Position numbers and translations under genes: made by a program | Assembly (NCBI GenBank): GCA_003557125.1 | Contig: PWPN01000190.1 | Location: 1 to 6,273, forward strand | DNA from: Phycisphaerae bacterium | GTDB taxonomy: Bacteria; Planctomycetota; Phycisphaerae; UBA1845; PWPN01 | Length of the DNA: 6,273 nt | Reading direction: 5' to 3' | Notes under the pieces: model-generated | What the model was told of the DNA's origin: nothing | What the model saw: the letters and a program-made list of their open reading frames with translations, nothing else | The model's database searches: none | Part shown: positions 1-4,487 of the stretch, in pieces | How the letters are laid out: every line of letters starts with the position of its first letter | Numbering within the stretch: position 1 is the first letter of the stretch

Positions 1-173
1 ATCGCCTCGGAAACGAGCCATTCCTCGAACTCGGGACGATCCCCCAGGAAGACCACGAGGTCGGCGTACTCGGCTGCGACATCGTGCTCCTGCCCCCGCC
101 CGGTGGCCACCTCGAGCAGCCCTTCGGCGTAAACGTCCGCCACGGCCAGCATTCGCTCGTCCAAGGTCGCCAT
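1..173 (-). CDS. atpH: ATP synthase F1 delta subunit (OSCP), N-terminal part, cut by window edge
   Basis: The minus strand from the ATG at 173 encodes 57 residues beginning MATLDERMLAVADVYAEGLL and remains open at the window edge. The delta subunit (OSCP) links the top of the F1 head to the peripheral b stalk. Its family begins with a short helical domain in which an early Tyr-Ala-x-x-Leu segment is typical; here YAEGLLEVA is followed by a helix rich in acidic residues and the LGDRPEFEEWL segment, where related proteins have a short loop and the next helix. The gene follows atpF after a 45-base gap, and GAAGGTG lies about 8 bases before the ATG as ribosome site. The position after atpB-atpE-atpF is the standard atp operon order, which supports the call strongly even though only about a third of the protein is visible. 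Confidence 0.85.
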   Translation of the reverse strand, partial: MATLDERMLAVADVYAEGLLEVATGRGQEHDVAAEYADLVVFLGDRPEFEEWLVSEA

Positions 174-218
174 CACTCACACCTTCAGGCCTTTCGACGC
201 ACGGGCCGCCCCGCGTCC

Positions 219-815
219 TCACCCGCCTCGCCCCGGCTGCTGGCCCAGTTCGCGAAGCGAATCGAGCACGAGCCGCTGGTGCTCTTCCGGCGTCATTTGC
301 CGTTTGAGTGCCGACTGGGCCAACCGCGAGGCCAACTCGATCGCCTCATCGTACATCCGTTGAACCGCCGCATCGCGCGCCTGGTCGATCTCGCGTCGGG
401 CCCGCTCGATGAGCTCGGCCGCCTGGTCGTGCGCTTCCTCTTCGATCCTGAGCCGCGCAGCGGCCGCCTGCTCCTGGGCCCCGTGAACAATCATCCGCGC
501 CTGTTCCCAGGCATCGGCGATCTTCTGTTCGTATTCCTGGCGCCGTAGCTCGGCCTGCTCGCGCTCGCGCCGGGCCTGCTCGAGGCTGCCGCGGATGAAG
601 TCCTCGCGCTTCTGGAGGCCCTGCAGAATGGGCTTGAAGGCGAATACGGTCAGCACGATCAACAGCCCTACGAAGACGATGATCGTAAAGACCGCATGCC
701 AGATATCCACCTGCATGGCCCCGACCGGGCCGCCGCCCGAAGCCGCAAAGGCCTTCGCCTCGCCGGCCCACACCGCGGCGATTCCGATACCTGTCTGCCA
801 ATGCCACCGTCGCAT
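219..815 (-). CDS. atpF: ATP synthase F0 b subunit, with probable N-terminal leader peptide
   Basis: The b subunit forms the peripheral stalk that holds F1 against the membrane sector. From the ATG at 815 the protein has 198 residues. Residues 1-25 look like a signal peptide (MRRWH, a modest hydrophobic stretch, then AKAFAAS with AxA sites). One membrane helix follows at about 41-62, then the conserved FKPILQGLQKRE segment, then a long charged coiled coil rich in Glu, Arg, Ala and Gln to about 170. The ATG at 815 is preferred because GAGGGAG lies 10 bases upstream. A GTG at 845, overlapping the atpE stop by four bases (GTGA), would add ten residues but has no clear ribosome site. The extra N-terminal leader makes it longer than the roughly 156-residue E. 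coli protein. Leader-bearing b subunits are, as I recall, common in Planctomycetota. Confidence 0.9.
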   Translation of the reverse strand: MRRWHWQTGIGIAAVWAGEAKAFAASGGGPVGAMQVDIWHAVFTIIVFVGLLIVLTVFAFKPILQGLQKREDFIRGSLEQARREREQAELRRQEYEQKIADAWEQARMIVHGAQEQAAAARLRIEEEAHDQAAELIERARREIDQARDAAVQRMYDEAIELASRLAQSALKRQMTPEEHQRLVLDSLRELGQQPGRGG

Positions 816-841
816 GCTGTGCGTGCTCCCTCGGCGACCGA

Positions 842-1144
842 TCACGGCTGGCCCGCCGGCCCCACGATACTCAACGCTTCGATCACCCGGTTGCCGACCT
901 GCAAGCAGACCACCAGCGCCAGAAACGTGAACCCTTCGATCAGCGCGGCCGCGATGAGCATCGTGGTGAAGATGCGTCCGCCCGCCTCGGGCTGCCGAGC
1001 CTGGCTCTCCACAGCCGCACTGGCCAGCTGCGCGATCCCCTTGGCGGCTCCCAGTACGATCAGGGCCGAACCGATCGCCACGCCGAACAGCGCGAACTCC
1101 CCGTCGTTGAATAACGAAAAGGCCATCATTGGAAACGTCGTCAT
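842..1144 (-). CDS. atpE: ATP synthase F0 c subunit (proton-type rotor ring)
   Basis: This is the 100-residue proteolipid that forms the rotating ring. It is a two-helix hairpin, with helix 1 at about 18-45, the polar loop ARQPEAGGR at 49-57 (canonical RQPE), and helix 2 at about 59-83. Glu70 in ALIEGF is the ion-binding carboxylate. Aligned on the RQPE loop with the sodium-binding Ilyobacter c subunit, the Gln of helix 1 is Ile37 here and the Ser after the Glu is Gly71, so protons are the likely ion (inference). Helix 1 reads VLGAAKG, so only two of the usual four packing glycines are kept. The start ATG at 1144 has GGGAGAT about eight bases upstream. The gene sits alone after an 81-base gap from atpB and ends 26 bases before the chosen atpF start. 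It is slightly longer than E. coli c (79) because of both tails. Confidence 0.95.
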   Translation of the reverse strand: MTTFPMMAFSLFNDGEFALFGVAIGSALIVLGAAKGIAQLASAAVESQARQPEAGGRIFTTMLIAAALIEGFTFLALVVCLQVGNRVIEALSIVGPAGQP

Positions 1145-1225
1145 GTCCGTATCTCCCGTCGAACCGAATTCCCTAGCGAGGATTCTGCCTTCGTCCCATG
1201 AAGCTGTGCAATCGACCAGGCCTCG

Positions 1226-2086
1226 TCAATGCTCACCCTTGATCACGGCTCCGATGAACAGGCAGGTCAAAAAGACGAAAATGTACGCCTGAAGGAACGC
1301 CACGAACAACTCCAGCAAGCTCAACGCGATGCAGCCGATCACCGTCGGCACCGCGATCCCGACCGAGGCGAGCCCGCGTGCCGTCGGAATCATCAGCAGG
1401 ACCGTGACCATCACCACGTGGCCAGCCATCATATTGGCAAAAAGACGCATCGCCAGCGCGAACGCGCGAATGACCGTCCCGACCAGCTCGAGCACCAGCA
1501 GAAGGGGAAAGAGGATCACGCCGATGACACCCGGCACGTGCGGAACGAGCCGGTAGAGATAAAACGCGACGCCGAACGGTGCAGCCGTCAAAACCGAACG
1601 GCCCTGGTGCACTTGAAGGCGCGTCTGCTGGAAAACGCCCGCTGCGTGGATCGCAAAAAAGACCAGGGTAGCCAAACCCGCGGTCACGGAAAGGCTCGCG
1701 GTGGCTGCCCCGAACACGTTCTGGTGCCCGACGGAGACCGCCAGAAACGCGTCGAGCGGGACAAAACCCAGCACGTTGTTGATCAGGATGAAAAAAAACA
1801 GGGTCCAGAGGAAAGGGATGTAGCGGTCCGTCTGCTCGCCGAGGATGGGGCGGGCGATCGTCGAACGGACGAACTCCAGCAACGTGTCGAGTAGGTTGCG
1901 CGTGCCGGTCGGGACGAGCGGATAGTTTCGGGCGGCTACGATGAAGATGGTCGCCATGAGCACCGCCGACAGCAGCAGCATGAGCATATGACTGGTGAAA
2001 ACCACCGGCCCGAAAGTGGTGATCGGGTGGGGGGCGAGATGCTCGATCGGATCGCCCGCCGCCAGAACCAGTGGAAAAGTGCTCAT
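1226..2086 (-). CDS. atpB: ATP synthase F0 a subunit
   Basis: The a subunit is the stator channel that passes ions to the c ring. The protein has 286 residues with five to six membrane helices, at about 31-51, 88-110, 130-150, 183-212, 221-246 and 252-281. The essential Arg is Arg214 in LAMRLFANMMAGH, with Asn218 following. His223 and Glu259 occupy the places of E. coli Glu219 and His245, a natural swap known from mitochondria and many bacteria. Gln266 in FLQAYIFVFLT matches E. coli Gln252. The N-terminal HLAPHPITTF and FTSHMLM segments are typical of bacterial a subunits. Its ATG overlaps the stop of the preceding gene (ATGA), indicating translational coupling. The 20-residue polar loop at about 152-171 is basic and probably faces the cytoplasm. 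Confidence 0.97.
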   Translation of the reverse strand: MSTFPLVLAAGDPIEHLAPHPITTFGPVVFTSHMLMLLLSAVLMATIFIVAARNYPLVPTGTRNLLDTLLEFVRSTIARPILGEQTDRYIPFLWTLFFFILINNVLGFVPLDAFLAVSVGHQNVFGAATASLSVTAGLATLVFFAIHAAGVFQQTRLQVHQGRSVLTAAPFGVAFYLYRLVPHVPGVIGVILFPLLLVLELVGTVIRAFALAMRLFANMMAGHVVMVTVLLMIPTARGLASVGIAVPTVIGCIALSLLELFVAFLQAYIFVFLTCLFIGAVIKGEH

Positions 2087-2529
2087 CGCTTGCAGCTTCC
2101 GTCTCGCACGGTCGGACGATCCGCCGCGCGCTGCTCATTTTCTGCATGCATGAGGCGGATCATCCAACCCGTCTCGACCGCCAGAAGCGCCAGGTAGAAG
2201 ATCACCATCCAGAGCATCAGGGGCATCGCCGGCCACGGGCCGTGCCAGATCCCCCACAGCAACGCTCCACAGGCCAGCAAAAGCCGGATGGGGACTGCCG
2301 CCAGCGCCATTTCGAACATGAGACCGCTCGAACGTACCCGGGCCACCCCGAAGGGAATAAACGCCAGCCAGCAGGCTGCCAGATTCACCAGGGCCGCGAA
2401 CCACAGGACCCCGCCCGTCCAGCTTTCCGCCTCGGCCTCGACCGGGGCTGCACGTCGACCCAGGGCACACTCGGCTGCGCCCCCGATCAAAACGACCACT
2501 GCCAGGCTGAAAAACGCGAACGCTTTCAT
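2083..2529 (-). CDS. atpI: Small four-helix membrane protein, probable ATP synthase I (UncI-like) accessory protein
   Basis: This 148-residue hydrophobic protein has segments at about 2-22, 39-61, 70-93 and 100-122, and a charged cytoplasmic-looking tail with ENEQRAADR. AtpI/UncI proteins are four-helix proteins of about 125-150 residues found at the start of atp operons. They help assemble the c ring or supply magnesium to the complex. The VPIRLLLACGALLW segment in helix 3, with a conserved-looking Arg at 82, resembles the family, but similarity by eye is weak and the name rests mainly on length, topology and position. The first helix is followed by GRRAAPVEAEAE, and AAEC does not fit a lipobox because of Glu before Cys. 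The gene is joined by ATGA overlaps to both the preceding atpZ-like gene and atpB, so all three are probably translated as a unit. Confidence 0.65.
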   Translation of the reverse strand: MKAFAFFSLAVVVLIGGAAECALGRRAAPVEAEAESWTGGVLWFAALVNLAACWLAFIPFGVARVRSSGLMFEMALAAVPIRLLLACGALLWGIWHGPWPAMPLMLWMVIFYLALLAVETGWMIRLMHAENEQRAADRPTVRDGSCKR

Positions 2530-2810
2530 GCCGGGGGCTCCGGGCCCTTGCCCGGCGGGTCCTGCCCGGACTTCGGCGAGTCGTCGAGATCACGCATCAT
2601 CGCATAGGCCGACCGGATCAGCAGATACATGCCGCTGACGAAACCGAACGCCCCACCGCTTAACAGGCCCCACGGCGAAGTCGCATAGCGCTGATCGAAG
2701 AGGTAGCCGAAAAAACTGAACAGGGCGACGGCCACGGGAAATTCGATCGCAACCCCGGCCCATTTCCAGTATCTGGAATCATCAGGCTCTTGATCGGACA
2801 GCAGGCCCAT
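2526..2810 (-). CDS. atpZ: AtpZ/AtpI-family small membrane protein, first gene of atp operon
   Basis: This 94-residue protein has two membrane helices, at about 17-38 and 46-66, and a proline-rich polar tail ending GKGPEPPA. The pattern GVAIEFPVAVALFSFFGYLFDQ followed by SPWGLLSGGAFGF is the hallmark of the ATPase_gene1 (AtpZ) family: a glycine-rich first helix, Gly-Tyr-x-x-Asp at the turn, then a Gly-rich second helix. Family members at the head of atp operons are thought to assist F0 assembly or move Mg2+/Ca2+. The start at 2810 is chosen over an ATG-like start at 2855 because AGGGGGGA lies about five bases before it and the upstream residues (FLCRTVTPPAGG) look non-coding. The stop overlaps the next start as ATGA. 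The leader from the predicted transcription start is about 50 bases. Confidence 0.8.
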   Translation of the reverse strand: MGLLSDQEPDDSRYWKWAGVAIEFPVAVALFSFFGYLFDQRYATSPWGLLSGGAFGFVSGMYLLIRSAYAMMRDLDDSPKSGQDPPGKGPEPPA

Positions 2811-2864
2811 ATCCGTCCCCCCTGCCGGTGGTGTGACCGTCCGGCACAGGAACACAAGTCGTCG

Positions 2865-2893
2865 AGTCTAGGACGCATCGCAGTCAGCGTCAA
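2865..2893 (-). promoter_or_regulatory. Sigma70-type promoter of the atp operon
   Basis: On the minus strand, TTGACG at 2893-2888 is a five-of-six match to the -35 consensus. A spacer of exactly 17 bases follows, then TAGACT at 2870-2865, a four-of-six -10 match. Transcription would start near 2858, giving a leader of about 48 bases before the atpZ-like ATG at 2810. It lies in the gene-free strip just after the terminator of the upstream gene, where an atp promoter is expected. No obvious operator overlaps it. Confidence 0.7.
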
Positions 2894-2940
2894 GGACCGT
2901 CGCCGACCACTCCATCGCCCCGATCTTCCCACTTTTCGGC

Positions 2941-2999
2941 AAAGGAAAACCCGCAGCCGAGGGCTTCGACCGGTCGCCCGGCCTCCCCTCCGCCGCGGG
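2941..2999 (-). terminator. Rho-independent terminator of the cobalamin-fold gene
   Basis: On the minus strand CCCGCGGC (2999-2992) pairs with GCTGCGGG (2957-2950), including one G-U pair. After a single G-G mismatch, GAGGG (2990-2986) pairs with CCCTC (2963-2959). The inner loop holds GACCGGTC, which can fold further. The hairpin is followed at once by TTTTCCTTT (2949-2941). On the plus strand no T-run follows, so termination is of minus-strand transcription. It separates the cobalamin-fold gene from the atp promoter. Confidence 0.6.
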
Positions 3000-3034
3000 A
3001 TCCGTTGTCATCTTTCAGCTCTTTGAACGACCTG

Positions 3035-3050
3035 TCGGCCCATCGGCCGA
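3035..3050 (-). repeat. Small GC hairpin directly after a stop codon
   Basis: TCGGCC and GGCCGA form a perfect 6-bp stem around a GATG loop on the minus strand, starting at the base after the TAA of the cobalamin-fold gene. No T-run follows, so it is more likely a transcript 3'-end structure than a terminator. It may simply be chance in GC-rich DNA. Confidence 0.35.
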
Positions 3051-3812
3051 TTAACGACCGCTCGTGCCCGCCAGCACACCGACGGAATCGGCCTGTGCCA
3101 GCAAGGGCGATCGACGGCGACGGCGGCGCTTCTTGGGAGCGCCCGGCACGCGAACCTCCGGCACGCGGGGCTGGGCCTGGGCCGCCATCACTAGGGCCTC
3201 TTGGGCGGTCGGCGCGAACAGGTCCGCGTGGACCTCTTGCCAGAGCCCATCGGCCCGGTTGAACACGCCGCCGGATATCAGAATATTCATCGTCGGATGA
3301 GCGCCCACTTCACGAATAAGATGGATCAATCTGCGAACGGCCACGACACCTGCCGGCTGCGTGCCGAAAATCAGAAGAACGTCCGGCCCGAGCCTGCCCA
3401 CGAGCGAAAGCGTCTCATCGTCGGGCACGCCGCCGCCGACAAAAAAGGTCTCCCACCCGTCGGCCTCGAAAAGGTCCGCGCACATCTGGGCACCGAGCTC
3501 TTCCGGCTCATTTTCGGCACAGAGAATCACAATCCGCCGACCGTTCCGCTCACGCTGAGCAAGATGCACCTGGACTTGGTCGGCGATCACGCGCACAATC
3601 CGCATGGCCATATGCTCGGCGGCCGCATCGATGCGGTCCTCACTGTACAATTCCGATATCTGACCCATCGCCGGCCACAGCAGTTCATCGTACAGCTTTC
3701 GTACCGGCAGCCCCTCATCCACCATCTCCCGAACCAACTCGCGGCAGAACTGCCGATCACCAGCCGTCAAAGCCTCGACAAACTGTCCCAGGACCGTCGC
3801 CACGTTGCTCAT
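3051..3812 (-). CDS. Stand-alone CarH-like cap plus B12-binding-fold protein with altered ligand residues and Arg-rich tail
   Basis: The start chosen is the ATG at 3812 with AAGGGAG just upstream, giving 253 residues. An in-frame ATG at 3995 would add 61 residues of low-complexity, non-domain-like sequence. Residues 1-85 form a helical cap (B12-binding_2-like): VLGQFVEALTAGD, then LYDELLWPAMGQISELY. Residues 92-212 form a Rossmann-like cobalamin-binding domain with RIVILCAENEPEELG, FFVGGGVPDDE, VLLIFGTQ and ILISGGVF. In the light sensor CarH the cap carries W-x9-EH; here it is Tyr56-x9-Glu66-His67. The DxHxxG lower-ligand motif reads E102-P-E104-E-L-G107, so the usual cobalt-binding His is Glu. 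No MerR-type DNA-binding domain is present. A KKRRRRRR run (227-234) precedes a 19-residue tail. The role is unknown. It could be a regulator binding a corrinoid through His67 only, another cofactor, or none. Confidence 0.85.
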   Translation of the reverse strand: MSNVATVLGQFVEALTAGDRQFCRELVREMVDEGLPVRKLYDELLWPAMGQISELYSEDRIDAAAEHMAMRIVRVIADQVQVHLAQRERNGRRIVILCAENEPEELGAQMCADLFEADGWETFFVGGGVPDDETLSLVGRLGPDVLLIFGTQPAGVVAVRRLIHLIREVGAHPTMNILISGGVFNRADGLWQEVHADLFAPTAQEALVMAAQAQPRVPEVRVPGAPKKRRRRRRSPLLAQADSVGVLAGTSGR

Positions 3813-3868
3813 GATCTCCCTTTCCGGCGATCCCGGCCGACCCGTGCTTCGAGGTCCGCCCAGCCCAT
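3809..3868 (-). CDS. Candidate 19-residue leader peptide ORF coupled to the cobalamin-fold gene
   Basis: On the minus strand an ATG at 3868 begins 19 codons (MGWADLEARVGRDRRKGRS) ending in TGA at 3811-3809, which overlaps the ATG of the cobalamin-fold gene as ATGA. AGGAGG at 3884-3879, ten bases before the ATG, is the best Shine-Dalgarno match in this stretch. The same ATGA coupling is used at two junctions of the neighbouring atp operon. The ORF uses a different frame from the main gene. The peptide is basic and resembles nothing I recognise. It may act by coupling translation rather than through a product, and the arrangement could be chance. Confidence 0.4.
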   Translation of the reverse strand: MGWADLEARVGRDRRKGRS

Positions 3869-3942
3869 CGTTCCGCCGCCTCCTGCCTTGGAAAACAAGC
3901 TTCTCGCCTGCCTGTCTCAAACCCCGGCCGTGTCCCACGACC

Positions 3943-3954
3943 ATTTTCGAAAAT
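3943..3954. promoter_or_regulatory. 12-bp perfect palindrome ATTTTCGAAAAT
   Basis: ATTTTCGAAAAT is its own reverse complement and stands out in GC-rich surroundings. It lies about 130 bases upstream of the cobalamin-fold start and would be in the leader, just downstream of the weak candidate -10 at 3999-3994. This suits an operator for a dimeric repressor, but no regulator family can be named. Confidence 0.4.
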
Positions 3955-3993
3955 CCCATACTCCCCAGAACCCTCACACTTCGCATCCCTCTC

Positions 3994-4024
3994 ATTCTAC
4001 TCTTATTTTCTCACCAGATGTTAA
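3994..4024 (-). promoter_or_regulatory. Weak candidate promoter for the cobalamin-fold gene
   Basis: On the minus strand TTAACA (4024-4019) and TAGAAT (3999-3994, five of six to the -10 consensus) are separated by 19 bases, longer than the ideal 17. The AT-rich setting and position upstream of the gene support it. The leader to the main ATG would be about 175 bases. Another sigma factor or start is quite possible. Confidence 0.3.
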
Positions 4025-4039
4025 GATAGAGAAAATAAG
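4002..4039. repeat. 11-bp perfect inverted repeat with 16-base centre, possible operator
   Basis: CTTATTTTCTC (4002-4012) and GAGAAAATAAG (4029-4039) are perfect reverse complements around ACCAGATGTTAAGATA. The repeat lies in the AT-rich core of the divergent intergenic region and overlaps the candidate -35 of the minus-strand promoter. It is AT-rich with no T-run on either side, so it is not a terminator. A binding site for a dimeric regulator of one or both divergent genes is a reasonable inference. Confidence 0.5.
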
Positions 4040-4113
4040 CTGACTGGCGAAACCTGTATCGTCCGTTCCCTGAAAATTTCTTGAGAGTGATCAGCACCTT
4101 TTGGCCGTCAGAT

Positions 4114-4128
4114 GCGCAAGATTTGCGC
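4114..4128 (+). repeat. Short perfect hairpin GCGCAA-GAT-TTGCGC
   Basis: A 6-bp perfect stem with a three-base loop in the gene-free region. No T-run follows. The right arm is the start of a sequence that recurs almost exactly at 4269-4281. The function is unknown. Confidence 0.3.
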
Positions 4129-4268
4129 GATTTCCTGGGCGTCCGATAAAGGCACGGGAACACCCCATAAGGTGAAGCACCGATGCGTCGATGCCCTCGA
4201 AAAAAATCAGAATCAATGTGTGCGGGACGGGCGTTTTCTTTGCGGATTCACGATGTGCAGCGCATTTC

Positions 4269-4297
4269 TTGCGCGTTTCCTCAACGATTCTTATAAC
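4269..4297 (+). promoter_or_regulatory. Candidate promoter for threonine aldolase gene
   Basis: TTGCGC (4269-4274) and TATAAC (4292-4297, five of six to the -10 consensus) are separated by 17 bases. The -35 matches only three of six. Transcription from about 4304 would give a leader of roughly 185 bases. TATCAT near 4420 is an alternative -10 but lacks a clear -35. Confidence 0.35.
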
Positions 4298-4487
4298 GGA
4301 AGAAACGTTTCGAGCTTGGGTGAATCGCAATCCGAGCGTGGGGTGGGTCGTCGCGCGCGGACATCCTACAAATGGACTGTACCGTTCCGGATCGCTGGGT
4401 TACGCTGTGTATTCGTATCATGCGCGGAGCGGCATGCAAGGTTTATTACGTGTCGCACCCCGTTCTGCAGGCATCGCGGAGGAGACA

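Larger units (their letters stand above)
4040..4487 (+). other. Gene-free leader region upstream of threonine aldolase
   Basis: About 450 bases without a convincing gene. The aldolase frame is open back to an ATG at 4191, but the extra 99 residues lack a ribosome site and do not resemble aldolase. The other open frames have poor starts. The region contains a hairpin at 4114-4128, a near-repeat TTGCGCG(A)TTTCCT at 4123 and 4269, a candidate promoter at 4269-4297, a GAAAATTTC site at 4072, and a CATGC/GCATG short inverted repeat near 4424-4441. I recognise no riboswitch or tRNA in it. Confidence 0.5.

Noticed and set aside
816..845. GTG start of atpF overlapping the atpE stop
   Set aside because: The GTGA overlap is attractive, but there is no Shine-Dalgarno sequence, whereas the ATG at 815 has GAGGGAG upstream and a signal-peptide-like start. 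It cannot be excluded.
1229..1894. Plus-strand 221-residue open frame rich in Arg, Asp, Gln and His
   Set aside because: It is antisense to atpB. Its composition is the expected shadow of a hydrophobic membrane protein read on the other strand.
3813..3990. Cobalamin riboswitch in the leader of the cobalamin-fold gene
   Set aside because: I looked for the conserved B12 box and the GCCACTG element on the minus strand and did not find them.
3813..3995. 61-residue N-terminal extension of the cobalamin-fold protein from an upstream in-frame ATG
   Set aside because: The extension is basic and low in domain-like content, while the ATG at 3812 has a good ribosome site and begins the cap domain. The region also carries the palindrome and upstream ORF.
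4091..4330. Minus-strand 79-residue open frame in the gene-free region
   Set aside because: No clear ribosome site or family resemblance. Its frame crosses the hairpin and candidate promoter.
4191..4487. 99-residue N-terminal extension of threonine aldolase
   Set aside because: No ribosome site and no resemblance to the family. The ATG at 4488 has GGAGGAG directly upstream and matches the family N-terminus.
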